From Prunella strophiata (Eukaryota > Chordata > Aves > Passeriformes > Prunellidae): 64,000 nucleotides of DNA. The DNA is taken from contig JAZBQD010000019.1 in assembly GCA_036583965.1 (NCBI GenBank), positions 3,153,006 to 3,217,005 of the forward strand. The letters are read 5' to 3'. A program made the position numbers and the translations under genes. Every line of letters begins with the position of its first letter. Position 1 is the first letter of the stretch. Positions 38,377-52,800 of the stretch are shown piece after piece. The notes under the pieces are model-generated. The model was not told the origin of the DNA. It was given only the letters and a program-made list of their open reading frames with translations, and ran no database searches.

Positions 38377-38478
38377 AACCTGTTCTAGTGGAAGATGTCC
38401 CTGCCTGTGGCAGGGGCCTGGAACCAGATGGGGTTTAAGGACTCTTCCAACCCAAACCAGTCTATGATTTTATGACTC
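38377..38478 (+). repeat. CR1 LINE tail
   Basis: Short sense tail: 'acctgttctagtggaagatg', 'ggactcttccaacccaaacc', ending 'tctatgattttatgactctg'. Confidence 0.85.
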
Positions 38479-39348
38479 TGAGATTAATAAGAAGGTGAGA
38501 CAACACAAGGCCAGGAGAGTGGGGTGGGTACTGCAGCCCAGGCAGCTGCTCTGAGCATTCCTAGCTCTGTCCCAGGAGCCTTCCCATTGCCTTGCAAGAA
38601 GGACAGACAAGAAGACCACCAGGCAGTGAGAACATCAGGAAGGGCTGAGCCTGTTGTGGTTTCCTTCCACAGGATGGGTTTAGGAAAAGAGGCTCTGACA
38701 GTGCATCACAGCCACCTTCCAACCATTCCTCATCCCTCGCTCCTGAGGAGCCAGAAACAACAATTTCTGTAATCCTTCTGTAATAAGAGCTTTCCTCATA
38801 TCACTTGATGCTTCTTTAGCCTTATTTATTTGCAAATTGTTTATTGCTTATTTGGAGTACCCTTGAGCTGCACAGGCACACTTATTCCCACAGACATTGG
38901 ACTGGACTGGACTGGAAAACCCCATGTCCAGCATTCAAACTCCCTGGTGCAGGCTTTTCCAAAGCCATCCAAAGCCACTTTGCCTCACAAGAGCTGTGGG
39001 AGGTAGAGGATGTGTGCAGAGATCCTGTTATACCTTGGGGCTGGGGAATGCAGGTTTTCCACTGCAGTTTGAGCCATTCAAGGTAGATACTTCATGTATT
39101 TGATGATTTCTTGTACATGAAAATGTTGTGCAACAGGGATGTGCAGTCTCAGAAGTAAAAAGGTGTGGCAGCCACATACTTGCATTTGCAATTAATCCTG
39201 GTTCTGCCTCAGGGAATGCAGTGTTTTATTCCCTCGGGTGCTGGCACACCATTCAGCTGCAATTATCCTGTCAGGAAAAGGGAAAGGCAGCTGTAATCTT
39301 GCACAACAAAGATTTCTGCACTGAAGGATTTGTTACATCATAGATTTC

Positions 39349-39374
39349 TTTTTTTTTTTTTTTTTTTTTTTTTT
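39349..39374. repeat. T homopolymer, about 26 bases
   Basis: Uninterrupted T run without a recognisable retroelement body beside it. Length is probably variable between individuals and unreliable in assemblies. Confidence 0.85.
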
Positions 39375-39979
39375 CCCAAAGATAACACAAAAGGAAATGA
39401 AAAGTAAATTCTGTAGAAAAGGGTCTAATCAATTCTCATTTCACATCCATTTGGTATCTCAAATCAAACAATGACTGAGTATCTTCTCTGATTAAACTCT
39501 GAAAACAATGCCAGGAAGCCACAGAGGAGCTCTGGAGATGGCCCACAGCTCTTAATGCACTTTCCCGTTAGTCTGGACACACTGAGTTTAATCCTGATTG
39601 GAATCCCCAGGGAAAATGTCAGTGTCTGTTCACTTCATCTTAAATCCCTCTCAAGTACTTGTCCTTATTGGAAAACAGCCACATAATCAGTCATAATTCA
39701 GTGTGTTACAGGCTGTTCATGAGGAAGATTTTGGCAGAGAACTGTGAGGAAAGATTATGGAGCAATTTCTCTGAATTATGCACAGGTTAACCACATCCTT
39801 CAACATTAAAAATTGTCATTTCACTTACAGATATCAAGGAGAAATCTGATACTATTGAACTTGGTAATAAAAATCCCACTGAGTTTAATAGACTTGACTT
39901 ACTGGGTTTTCAGGAGAGGAAAAACTGAGTATATATCTACAATTTAAGGGGCTCATAAAAAGGAGGGGGAGGGACTTTT

Positions 39980-40253
39980 TACACAGGCATGGAGTGACAG
40001 GATAAGAAGGAACAGCTTCAAATTGATAGAGGGCAGGGTTGGATGGGATATTGGGAAGAAATTCTTCCCTGTGAGGGTGGGGAGGCCCTGGCACAGAGAA
40101 GCTGTGGCTGCCCCTGAATTTCTGGAAGTGTTCCAGGCCAGGCTGGACAGGGCTTGGAGCAGCCTGGGATAGAGGAAGGTGGAATGGCAGAGGGTGGAAT
40201 GGGATGAGCTTTAAGGTCCCTCCCAACCCAAACCATCCTGTGATTCTGTGAGT
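39980..40253 (+). repeat. CR1 LINE tail
   Basis: Sense CR1: 'ggttggatgggatattggga', 'ggtggggaggccctggcaca', 'ggacagggcttggagcagcc', 'tccctcccaacccaaaccat', ending 'ctgtgattctgtgag'. Confidence 0.92.
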
Positions 40254-42897
40254 TTAGCAGAGACTCTCTGAGTATCTCTAACAGAGTCCAGCCAAGCTCA
40301 CCTTCCTGCACCCCTTGTAAATACACATCAGGAGCAGCCAGAGCACAGAACTCCTCACCCACTTACCCCCCTTATCCACTAACAGACAGAGGTTCAGTCT
40401 TTGATCAGCAGGATAAACACATCCCTGCACTTGCAAGTGCCCCAGCTCCCCTTCCACAGTGGGAAATACCCTTTCCTACTGCACTAATTAACTCACCTCC
40501 AGAATCCCTGCTTAGGCTCTCCCATTTAGTAGTGATCACATAAACAAATTAACATTATAAATTCCATTGCACATGAAAGCCAGTCTCAAGAGAAACAATC
40601 ACATTTAAAACCCAATTTCAGAACATGGGTGCTGCCAGGCATCTCACCAGGACTCATTACAGAATCCACCCGTGGCCTCAATCCCTCCAACATTCATGGT
40701 CAGATGGCAACAGTTTTCATTTAATAGGCTAAATACTGAATACTCAACCTGTCCTCATAATAACAGGGTTTGTTTTTCTCATGCTGGGTAGAGCTCCTGT
40801 TAATGGCTTTCCACACAATTCTGAGCATGATAACAGTGTGTGGACAGGAAAAGGGACCAGGAGTTGTATTAAAAAAAAAAAATAATTATAATGCATTTCA
40901 GGATTTGACTGCTCATCATCAACAGAGGGGATTTTCCAAAACATTCTGCATTAGCCTAGCTGTAGCAGTGGTGTCCTTAGCTCTTAGAATCCCAGAATGG
41001 CTTAGGTTGGAAGGAACCTTAAAATCATCCAATTCCACCCCTGCCATTGGCAGGGACACCCTCCCCTAGACCAGGTTGCTCCAAGTCCCATCCAGCCTGG
41101 CCTGGAACACTTCCAGGGATTGACATTCCTATTGTTTCTGCCCAAAAGGAGGCAAGACACACACAACTTCAGCTTTGTATCAGAAAAAAACAAGCTGTGG
41201 AGGGCTCTGGCCTTCCTGTTCTCCCACAGACATCCTTTGTGGCCTTGAATATGGCACCTTCAGGCCCAATGTGTATTTATACACTTAAATCACACTAAAT
41301 AGGATTTCAAAAGCCTCCATCCACATCTAAATTCCTTCACAAATCTTGCTTTTGATCTCTCCATCCATATTATCAAATCAGCTCAAAGCTGTACCAGTGC
41401 TAGAAATCCACCCCACTGGTTGTTCTTGATATTTAAAGTCCCAGCAGTAACCTCAGGCACGGGGAGCTGGGTGGAGTGGCTGACTCACACTCCACATCCA
41501 CAGCCCCTGTGCATGAGAGCACAGAGCCAGTACCTCCAAGGTTTTAGGACTAAACCACAGGAATGAGGCAGCAGCAGCAGTAAAGATGCAGAAGTTCTCT
41601 GTAGATGAGAACAGCTTTGTTCACCTCCCAGACAGGGAACTGGCTTGTATTAAACTGTACTTACAGACCTTGGAATGGGGCCATCCAAGGAAAGAAGGGC
41701 TCTTGAGTGGATGCTTCTATTTTTCTATTCTCCCAGTAATACAGCTGTACAATTTGTTTTGCACTCCTGAACCAAACAATTGCACAGTCACAGTTGGAGG
41801 TAGGGTATAAATATTGTCTCTGGCTGATCCCTTGATCCTGTCGTCCTCGCTGAATTAATCACACTCGCAGATCAATCCAGGATTTGTTGCTGGCAGAGCA
41901 GATGGCCAGGCAGACTGCAGTTGTGAGCAAGGCAGGCACGTTCTCCTTCCAATTATCCAGCAGCATTTTCCAACAGTGGATATTTAAAATTAGACATTAT
42001 TTTGAAATGTTAGATCGCTCTTGTTCCTTCTTCAGCTCCATAGGGACAATGACCCCTGATTATTGCTTTGCTTCCATCCTCTAAGGCTCAGCAAAAGTAC
42101 AGGATGGCTGGTGCCCCTTTCCCTTTCAACTGAATGTTTTCTGCCCCATTTTCTTCTGCTGTCTTCCCATTTTCCACAGAAATGAGGTGACAACACCAGC
42201 TGCTGTTTGGCACAGGGATTTCAAGGGTGCATTATATTAATTGCTGAGCCAAGGGCTCCAGGAGAGGGAAGAGAAGCTGCATTCATGGGGCTCATGGCAT
42301 GGAACAGCAGGAATGGGGGTGAGTGTGTGCCTTTCAAACAGCCTGGACAGGACTTCCCTGTCACAGGAGTAAATTTGCCGTGAAAGACAGACGTGCTGTT
42401 TTCCCAGTGTTTACATCTGTCCTGCATTCAGAGTCCCTCTGGATGATAATTGCTCCTGTCTCCCCTCTGTCCCCTGCTGAGGAGCTGTGAGAGCTGTCAG
42501 GGGAGTTTCAGCCCAGCTCCATCAGTTCTGTAGAGACACCTCACGTTGCTCCAGAGGTGAACAGGGTTAACCCAGAGCATGTTTGCAGTCCCTGAAGGAA
42601 TGAAACACGACAGGACAGTCCAGAGGAGACAATCCCCCCATGCTGGGACACAATGGGCCACTCTGATTAACCACATCTATGCAAAGGCATGGAAATCATC
42701 CCCTGGGCTCCATGACTGGAGAAAAGACAGGGAGGTACACAGAGCACAGTGAGGCTGCACACACACACTGCATTGGACAGCCTGTTATCCACACAGGATC
42801 ACAGCATCTCAACAGCACCCAAAGGAACAGCAGATGTGGAAAAAAGCCTACAAGACCTGGGAGGGGAACAGTGCCCAAGTTAACACTGATGTGAACT
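40254..42897. other. Intergenic, one CR1 tail, no gene recognised
   Basis: Unique sequence with an inverted CR1 tail at 40984-41122. Short open frames are not protein-like. Confidence 0.5.
40984..41122 (-). repeat. CR1 LINE tail
   Basis: Inverted CR1: 'agaatcccagaatggcttag', 'ttggcagggacaccctcccc', 'gcctggcctggaacacttcc'. Confidence 0.9.
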
Positions 42898-42899
42898 TA

Positions 42900-43350
42900 G
42901 AACCATGGAATCCCAGAATGGTTTGGGTTGACCTTAAAGGTCATCTGGTTCCAATCCCCCTGCCCTAGGCAGGGACACCTTCCACTATCCCAGGTTGCTC
43001 CAGGCCCTGTCCAACCTGGCCTTAAACACTTCCAGGGATGGGACATCCACAGCTTCTCTGAATAATCTGTGCCAGTACCTCACCACCCTCACAGTCAAAA
43101 TTTTTTTTCAGATATTCAATCTAAAACTACTCTTTCAGTTTGAAGCCATTCCCCCTTGTCCTGGTACTCCAAGCTCCTGTAAATATTCTCTCTCCATCTT
43201 TCTTGTAGGGTCCCTTCAAGTGCTGGAAGCCTTCTCTTCACCAGGCTGCACAATCCCAATTCTGTCTTTCCTCACAGCAGAGATGCTCTGTCCCTCTGAT
43301 CAGCTTGGTGGCCTTCTGTGGACTCGCTCCAACAGGCTGATGACATGCCA
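42900..43350 (-). repeat. CR1 LINE fragment
   Basis: Inverted CR1 of about 450 bases: 'accatggaatcccagaatgg', 'gcagggacaccttccactat', then 'catctttcttgtagggtccc' and 'gcttggtggccttctgtgga' from the ORF2 3' region. A 164-codon open frame here is repeat-derived, not a gene. Confidence 0.9.
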
Positions 43351-46029
43351 GCAGTGTCCTAACCTAACCACCCTTTGCTGCTTCCCACCAAATGAAAATA
43401 GAAAACTTGAGATATGCAATTGCTCAGCCTTATGTTCAACCTTTCAATATAGAAACCAGATACAAATGTGTATTAATCTGAAAAGTTAAAAGCTAAAGCC
43501 AGGGGTCCTTGTACTTCAGAACTGTATTTATTAAAACAATGCTGGAATTGACATTTTCAATGCCTTGAACACAGCAGAATCCAAGCCAGTGCACTCCCTT
43601 ACTGTGCAGAGAGAGGATGCCAGTTCCCCAAGAGGTTGATCCCAGATAGATATTTTGAGAACTACAACTCCTTTTCCCTGCTGTACTGTAGGAACCTGTA
43701 TGCCTGCATGTCTGGCAGTTCATGTCTGGCTCTTCAAGAACACCAGGGCTACCTCTCAGATCCCAGAAAAACTGTCTCTTCCCCAGTAGTTATCATTTAA
43801 ACTGTGTTCCCAGAGCAGCCTCAAGGCCAGCTCAGCACACAGGACCAATTCCCTGGGCTCAGTTCCCTTCTGGAGGAGGTGGGAACAAAAGACATCATCT
43901 CCACAGCTCTGCCTTTGCTGCCAGAGAGAAGCAGTTACCTACCTAAGGGAAGCCCTGCAGAGGATGTAACCAAAGTGGAGTTACACATGTAGAAGCCAAA
44001 TCCAACAGCTTCAGCATTATAAACCCCTCTGTGCAGGCTTTTCCACAGGAAGCAGAGCTTAAGTTCTTTGGACCTTGTAGCACATCACCAGAACTGCAGC
44101 TGACACATCTGTGCCAACTAACAAGTGCAGGGGATGACCCACCTGCCACATCTTCAGTTTTGTTCCAAGGGGTGAGGCCCACCTTAAATGCTCACCCCTG
44201 CCATAGAGGAGTGCAGCTGAACAAATTCCAGCCACTCTTACACCCACAGAGTACCTCATGTCCTTCCCTCAGCCCCAGCAGCCCTCCCTCTCAAGGCTGC
44301 TCAATGTCCATTCTGCCTCTCAATGGCACTGTCAGAATCTCACCTGCCTGTGTCCTGGCTTCCCACCCTCACCTGCACCCAAACAGGAAACTGCAGGAAC
44401 TTCACCTGTGAGGAGTCTGGGGGAGCCAGCTTGTATTCCAGTCAATGCAACAACCCATGGAACAGCAGGCACAGGCACACTCACACTCTGTCACAACTGC
44501 CCCAGCTTCCATCCCTGGAAGTGTCCCAAGGCCAGGCTGGACAGAGCTTGGAGCAGCCTGGGACAGTGGAAGGTGTCCCTGCCATGGCAGGGGTGGAACT
44601 GGGTAATATTTAAAGTCCCTTCCAACCCAAACCATCCCATGATTCTTCTTCCAGCTCCTCCAGAACAAGCTACATTTCTCCTCTCAGTATTACTCCCAGA
44701 CACCCTGCCAAGCCATAGATCTCCTTAGCAAACTCCCATCCCTGGGCAAGCCATCTCCACACACCTGAAGGGAAAGCACCACTGCAGATGCTCAGGCTGC
44801 AGGTACACTGCAGGCTTGTCCTGCTGTGCAGAGGTTTCCCATTTTGATTCCTGCTCCCTCTCTGCTTTGATTTTAATCCCCACTCAGCTGACCTTTTTAT
44901 CATAACTATTAGAAGCCAATGACCTTTCCTGAATGGAAGCAGCTGCCCTTCACTTCATATCCCTGCATCTCTTGGCAATTCTCTTTACTCTGCTGCTGTT
45001 TTTATGGCCTGTGATGTGGCAGTACCAATGAACTATTGTCCATTTCCTAGTGAAGCACACTCAGTGATGAGCAGAGAATGCCACAGCATCCCACAGGTGA
45101 CCTTCTCCCATAGGAGAGCTATTTATTCCTTTTTTTTTTCCCCCCCCTCCTTTTCTGGAAAACCATTCTTCTCCCTTAGCAGCTTTTTCTTCCCCTAGAT
45201 TTTGCCTTTCAGTGACTGAGATGCCATTCAGGAGCCAGATGTGCTGAAGCAGCTGTGCATTTTCTCCTTCACAGAGTTCTCTCACCTAGGAGCAAAGGGG
45301 TTGACTTCTATCATGTCTAATCTGTGGCCTATTAATGCTGCTCTTCAGTGTTCACAGAAACAATCTATGTCAGGTACTGAAGCTGAATTCCTTGGATTAT
45401 ACTTGGCAGTTTTTTCAACAATAGAGGAATCAAAGTGTCCAAAGATCATGACAGGATGAAACAAAGAATGCACAAAAGGAGGGTTTAGATCAAATTAATG
45501 CAGTGGTCTCTTGGGCAGGAAAGAGATGAGCCAGCAACTACGGGAAGGTAAAGAAACCTAAGTTCCTCTGTCTCCTTCAAGCTTTGGGGCTTCCTTGACA
45601 GCTACTCTGACACTGTTCATGGGGCACTGCACTCTGTATTGTATTCCACAGCTCCAGGTTCTGCCAGGAGCCTTGTGGGAGAGGTGGAACAGGGAAGTTT
45701 ATGTGACATTCCAGGCTGACACTGAGCCCCACGCTGCCTTGCACCTCAGCTGGAGGCAGTGGGAGGTCTGTGACACAAAGGTGCAAAGCAGCAGAGCACA
45801 GCAGGTCCCTGCAGTATTCCAACAGCTCCTCTCCTCCCCATCACAGCAGATGGAAACAGGAATTATTTTAGGTACAACAGCAAATGAGGGAGCAGTTGAG
45901 ACTGAAGACACCTTACAAGTCCAACAAACTCCAGGAAGCTGAGAAAAGGAGGAAGGTCATACCAAGCATTACCAGATTTTCCCTGTAACACAGGGACCAC
46001 CACTTTGCAATTAAAACAGGCCAACACAA
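43351..46029. other. Intergenic, one CR1 tail, no gene recognised
   Basis: Unique sequence between CR1 copies and the GMFB 3' end, containing a T/C homopolymer block at about 45129-45150. No gene seen. Confidence 0.5.
44504..44646 (+). repeat. CR1 LINE tail
   Basis: Sense CR1: 'catccctggaagtgtcccaa', 'ggacagagcttggagcagcc', 'gtcccttccaacccaaacca', ending 'tcccatgattctt'. Confidence 0.92.
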
Positions 46030-49000
46030 CCTCTTAATGAAACATTTTATTTAAACCAATACAAGCACCATGCTTAGCAAAAAAAAAAAAAAAAGATTTG
46101 GTTTAAAGTAAACATGCAATGTGAAGTAGCAGAGACTAAACAGCATATGGAAGTTGTACTGGTTACTGGTATTTTCATGGAACTGCCAAATTCTCAAATC
46201 TGGCTGTGAACCTCTCTCACCTTTTAAGACAAGTCTGGACCACAGAACAAACACAAGAGTTTCACTGAGCCCCTTCTCGTGTCCCACCACGGCTCCATTG
46301 CACAGTCACTACATGTATGAATAAAAACAGTGTTCATGATGGTTATTTTTGGAATGCACTGAAGTAAGGAATTGAACTTCTCTTGCTTCTGCCTGTTTGA
46401 GTCAGACCCCTGTCATCAGTTTAACATTGTTTCTGGACCAGCTATTTTACAGTTAAAGATACAAAAATGGAATCCTGGTACAAATGCAAAGATGCTCCTT
46501 TGGAGAAGTGAAAAAGGTGTCAACACCTGCATTATTGCCTCCTTTAAGAGATCAGAACAATATTCATGATACTAGAAATACACTTAAACCATCAAATACC
46601 AGCATTTACATTATTTTTTGTTAAAAATATTCAAAACACTACAAGTCTATTTCATGGGTTGACATGCAAACTCATGCTTTAATTCAGCTTACCATCAGTG
46701 AATAGGACTACAAGAGCTGTATCCCAGCCATCTGGTCAATATTTAAAGCAAACCTGATTAATTGTGGCAGAAGTCTCCCTTGGAGAGACCTTTAACTCCA
46801 GACCAAGGATTTTATGGCAAACTTACTAACTCCTGAAAAATAGGAGCTTCCAATGGAAAATGCTGACTCTCAGACCTTTAGCTACAAAGGCTCCCCTAGG
46901 CTAATTTATGTTGTCCTTTAGATGTCTCTTTAGAGGTCTGAAAATTCAAGAGAAATGTGTGATTACAGATGGGCAACTCACCAGCAAAGCCCAGCAGGAA
47001 CATACTGGCCTGAACATGGACTCATCTGCCTCCCACTGAGCCTAAGGGGGCAGCAGCACAGAACACACAGTTCTACAGATAAGGTGGGAAAAGGATGTTA
47101 TGAAAACAAGGATTATTTGTGCAGGAAAGACCTGGACATAATGATGTCTTTGTTTAATCAAGTGTTAGCACTACCTGCATCTCAAGAGCCCAGGACAATT
47201 AGCAGCAGCCAGTTGTGTCAAAACACTGCATTAAGACCAAAGAGAACACAAACAAGGCTGGAACAGCAAACACCCTCTGCACACTCGTCCTCCCAGAACC
47301 TGCAGCTGCTTCCACAGCTCAGCCAGGGAGGGAGACAGGAACAGCTGCCAGGCAGGGCTGGCTGAAGAGCAATACTGGTGGGCTGAGCAGCATCAACAGC
47401 ACCTTTCAGGACAAACTGGCCTTTAACACTCTCATGAGGATCTGTTTGCTCCCTGCAAGGCTGGAGGGGCAGCACCCAAGGCAGAAAGTGCTTAAGTGAG
47501 GCACGAGAACATGTGAAGTGGAAGAACTCAGCTGAAGATTCAGCTGTAAGGAATAATGTTTTCCTGGCAGAAGGGGGAGCAATCCAGAGATGAAAGGTCA
47601 AATTTCATCATTTCATGCAGCAGCTCCTCCCTTCCCTCCTGATACAGGCCTCTTGTACAGTTATTTTTGTGCAGACCTGTGCAGGCAGCAGTTGGCTGCT
47701 GGCAGCCCACCAGTGTACAAAGTACAACAGACATGATTAATCCAGTTTTTCCCCACTGCAAATCAAGCTGAACATTCCAAGCAGCAGCTTCCCTCTCGCC
47801 CACACTGTACTTTGACATGCCTCACCTTTAGTACAATCCCAAAAAAACCTCAAAAGAGATTCTTGCTGTTTCCAGACTGATGCTTGGAATGACACTATCC
47901 TTTAAGCCAAAGTCTTACTTATACAATGTTTGTCACAAAAGACATGATTCTTATTGATCTGCAGTACAGAATGATCAAGCAACAGTTTCATAATCAACAT
48001 TTTTTCATCCAGGGAAATGAAATTGTTTTTCCAGTTCAGTACGTTAACACAGAAATTTAATTACAAGCACTTCTTTCCCACACCAAAAGATTGATTTAAT
48101 TGGATCATTCCAACACGTATTTTGAAAAGCTCCTCTCAAGTCAGATTTATATACAAATAAATGAGCAATAACATCAAACTAGGAAGAGATTTACCAACAC
48201 TGAAGACCTTTGCAAATGAATTCCTCGTGATCTCGCAGGAGTTAGTGTTTTAACACTAACACAACCTATGTTGACAAATGAAAAATAACCCCACTTTCAG
48301 CAAAGGTTTCACAGCATGAAATACTGGCCTCCAAATTTAACACTGCATTCCTTCCCAGCGAGCAGATTGGTTGGGGCAGCTGTATCTGAAGGTGTGTTAT
48401 CAACAGGAAGCTGCTCTTACGCAGACACTTGTTCAGCAGCACAACAAACACTCAGGAGCAAGATAGGGAGAGACTGTCCCGTGAGTGCTCCTCCTGCCAC
48501 AGCACTGCTGAATGTGTCCCACATCAGACAACTACTCTATTCAGTATAAAACAGACCTGTAAAAAGACTGGTCATTTATAAAAGTTAAATACTATTTTCA
48601 CATTAGATTTGCTGTTTCAAAGAGATGAACTGTTAAGTAGATGAAAAATCAAATGATCATTTATGCAAAAGCTTCATCTGGAATGTAATTTTGACCAAAG
48701 AGCCATTAAGAAAGTTAGAGGTTGTAATTAAAGTACTCAAAAGCTACGTGTGGCCAACTTTTATAACAAAAGAGATATAAATCATTCATTATCATGAAAA
48801 GCTGTAACCTCCTGACTCCTACAAATGGAGCAGATGATTGGAATTTCAAAGAAAATGAGGTTGGCTTTTTGTTTTAACAGATGTCAACTGCAGCACGAGG
48901 CACTAGGAACAAATATTACTTGGATCCTTTAACAAAGTTTTTACCAAATTTGTAAGAAGTGGCAGTGTAAAATTCTCAAGTCCTTTTAAAGCTAACAAAT

Positions 49001-49803
49001 GAAAGGCACACAGTATCACCAGGTGTTCAGATAACAGGAAATGAGCAGAGGTAAACTTCTCAACAGTGTCAGAACAGAGATGCAAGAAGAAATCTGGTAC
49101 AAGAGGAACCAGAGTTGTAGTTCAGCCCTTAGTTATCAGCTAGTTCCTGTGAGACTGTATTAGCATGAGAACTGGACAGTCAAAGCTTTGCCCTGAAATT
49201 TAGAAAGATTGACTCAGGCAACTGAGGAATTACTGGAATGACAAAAATTAGTTCCAAGAATTTGAGACAGTTCACATGGACTCGATGGAAAGATAAATGG
49301 ATGGATTTGTAGTACAAGGATTTTGACTTTTTAACACCAAACAAATGCTTCCAGGGAGCTTCCAACAAATGCTTCAAAATTGAGGAGACATTAAGTCAAA
49401 AAATCTGGTAAGTGACAGTACATGAATTCTGCATATAAATGACTAATGTGTGTCATAAGGATGCATTTGTAGCTCAGCAAAGTTAGCGTCAGCTTCCAAA
49501 TGATGTTTGTACACGGTTATAAATCCAGAACTGAACTATTTTAGTTACAGAAATATTAGTCACAGGAGTGCAAAAGGAGTCCCTGCAGAGGAGTATTCCC
49601 TTTTAGCAGGTACAAATAAGGAAACACCTGCAAAGATTTGTTACTTCAAGGAGACAGACCTGCTATTCTTTGCACAAACTCTGCACAAGAGAGATACTGC
49701 AGGAGACAGCTGTGAATACAGTGCATTGCTTGGATGTAAGTATTCATGTCTGGTTCCAGTATCACCAGGATAGGTACATAAATACTTAGAACAGAGGTTT
49801 TCC
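46030..49803 (-). other. GMFB: GMFB long 3' UTR
   Basis: About 3.8 kb of CR1-free, AT-rich sequence downstream of the GMFB stop on the minus strand. It ends near an AATAAA at 46046-46051 (minus strand). Vertebrate GMFB mRNAs are known for a long 3' UTR, so this distal signal is plausible. On the minus strand I see ACATTCC (miR-1/206-type seed match) at 48680-48686 and GTGCCTT (miR-124-type) near 49005-49012. These are short motifs and could occur by chance. Confidence 0.6.
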
Positions 49804-52800
49804 TTAGTGGAAAAAGCCCAGTTTCTCACGCAGCCATTCTTCAGTTAAGTCTTCTGTATTTCTGATTTCGAATACCTAAACAAAATGGCATTGCATCAAT
49901 TCCTGAGGGATGGGCTGCAAAGGGACAAGCACAAAATGCAAGCAGCACCTTTCCACACATGCTGTCTGAGCTGCAATAAACCACTCACCAACCTACAGTT
50001 TTCAGGTGCTTTCTTGAAAACATCAGATCAGAGGAAAATACACAACACTAAGTGGCAAAAAACATCATTAACATGAACAAGAATCTTGTAATTGCTGTTT
50101 CTAGGCTTTATTCTTATCCCTTAAGAATATGAGAAAAGCACATGTACTGCATTTTAAAATAACCCTGAAGTGGCCCCATCTCACATGCATTATCTCAGCA
50201 AGATGGTATTTTGAAGAATACAAATTAATTTAATATCTGGCTTGATTTAAGCCCAAAGTTCAGCAATTTGCTCAGTCCAACACACAGTTATTTTTTCTTT
50301 CAACTGAAAGAAATTCATAGTAGCCAGTAGCATTTTGTTTTACCTGTAAAATATCTCAAAATAGAAAACTTGGGAAAAAACCTCAACAAAATCCTAAAAG
50401 CATAGAACGGCTTGGGTTGCAAGGAGCCTAAAGACCATCTAGTTCCAACCCCCTGTCAAGGGCAGGGACACCTTCCACTGTCCCAGCCTGCTCCAAGCCC
50501 TGTCCAACCTGGCCTTGGACACTTCTAGGGAGCCAGGGGCAGCCACAGCATCTCTGGGCAAAACCCCCAAAACAATCTAAAAACTGCTAACCCAAAGCTT
50601 GGTGAAGTCTTTAATGAAGCCTTGAAGCACAAAACAAGGTCCAAAACACCAATATACTCTTTACATTCCATGTGGGCAAGTAACTGTTTAGGGATTTGGG
50701 TTTTGTTTTTAGTAGCCTGAAGAGAAACCACGTTATTTATGCATTGATTAGTGGAGTCCATGAGATGCCCAAAGACCAAAGTCAGGTAACTTTACAAATT
50801 CACAAGCCTTCAAAATGGAGAAACCCCAAAAATCAGTGTTACAAGAACAGAACAGCTTAACAGGAGCCAAGCTAGTATGAAAGTCACTGTAGACTGATGA
50901 GAGAACTCAGCTGAATCATGAGGAAAAAAAAAAAAAATCACACCAGGAGGAAGTCACAGCAGGAGTTAAAATGAAACACTGCTCAGCAAGTGGCAAGAAT
51001 AAGGTACATTTGAAGAGCAAGCAGGCAATCCCAACTGGAGACAGCCTGTGTTCTCAGGCTTCAGGAGGAAGATGAATGATCATGAACCTCTATACCTAGT
51101 CCTGGACTTGCATTCAAAAGCCATTCAGGCTGAATTTCTCCCATTTCAGAAGTGATAGGAACTCTAACTGAGCTACTTCCCAGGCTTTCACCTTCTTCTC
51201 ACCAGCCCCTTCTTCTTGCTCACTGAAAACTGTCTTCCTCCTTTCTATCACACATTTCAGGTCTCCAAGATGCAGTTTGAATAGATCTAAAAAAAGATTC
51301 TTGGGGCTGTGCTGATTATTTCCACCACCTTCTGCTGCCTTCCTATTGACTCCTGTCAACTTGAGGTCTAATTTACAACAGAGATGTCTTTTCTTACAAG
51401 GTACAGCTGGAAGAGGCAAAAGTTGGACAGAGCTTGGAGCAACCTGGTCTAGTGGGAGGTGTTTGAACAAATGAACATTAAGGTCCCTTCCAACCCAAGC
51501 CATTCTGAGATTCATAGTTCTCTTACTGGCCCAACAGACATTTTTACTGCGATGTTAAAGGACTCAGCAGGATAAGGAAGACCTAAAGGGAACAGTGCTG
51601 TGGGAAGGGCTGAAATCATTTCACATGGTATGAAAAACCTGAAGCAGCTACTGACTCTATTAAGCTTTACTGCTTGAGGCAAAAAGGAGTCTAGGTGCCA
51701 ATTAGGCAAAGATTTCAAAGATGTCCAAAATGAAAAACAGGTGACATTTCTTTTCTAAAATATACACACAGCCAGACCTAGTGAATGCACTGATTTCTTC
51801 TGGTGTCAGTACTGGAAGAACCCAACACAGGAAGAAATTGTTCATCACTTGGCACATGCTACTCACTCTGCAGGCTGTTCTGCAAGCATCCAGCCCCAGG
51901 AACCAGATCTGTTCCACACCACACTGAGGCTTCAGTCTATTCTTCCCATCAGTAAATTCCTCCCCCACAGCAAAGATGTCCATCCTACTGAGGGATATTT
52001 TTGTTTTACAGAACACTGTTCCTCCTGGTGTTTTAGGGTAAGAAATATCCACACATACTCCTCCTTCAGCATTCCTAAACCAGACTTTGTTCACTGTAAT
52101 CACAAACTCTCACAAAACCCTTCTTGCCATTGGTTCAAGCAAGACACAACAACAACCTGCAGTGAAGGGGGAGAGAGTTATTTCAAAAGCCAGTTATACC
52201 TTAGTGAGTTCAGCTGTCTGTACAAGCTTATTCTTGCTTCCAGCATACATCATCTGCTGCTCTGGCTTACATCCTGAAGTTATGGGGAAAAAAAAAAGAG
52301 ATTTTGTTTAATTATCTTGACTGCAACAATTAAAAAATAAGTTTGGGGTTTATTTTAAGATTTCAAACTGAAAGCTAAAGACATTCACAGGAAGTCTCAG
52401 GTAACTACAGAAGAATATGCTCAGCAGTTGCTAAACTCTTTTATATACCTAGTTAGTCTAGCTCTGAGAAATAAAGGGAAAAACAATGCAATCAGTTTAT
52501 CTTCTTCCAGGGGATAACAAGGATAATCCAGTAATACCAGCAAGATACACTACTACAATTCAGAACACAGATGGAAGCCCAGGAGTGATTCAGCTCTGTA
52601 AGCCCAAACCAAGACCCAGGTTATTTGGCTTCTGTTAAAATTAGACAGTGCCCTGTGCAGGTAAGTTGATGCTGAGGGTTGCTGTGACACAAGCAGAGGA
52701 TGCTCTCTACAAACCTGGGATGATCCAGGATTAGTCCTGTTTCTCCTGGAACAGTCTGTTCCCCCAGCACTTTCACATGCTCACATCTGGGATAGGGAGC

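Larger units (their letters stand above)
37736..39979. other. CNIH1-GMFB spacer, CR1 tail and T run only
   Basis: AT-rich DNA upstream of CNIH1. It holds a sense CR1 tail at 38377-38478 and a T run of about 26 bases at 39349-39374. No coding signal recognised. Confidence 0.55.

Noticed and set aside
42995..43489. 164-codon plus-strand open frame
   Set aside because: Lies almost wholly in an inverted CR1; the same peptide-like strings recur in other CR1 copies.
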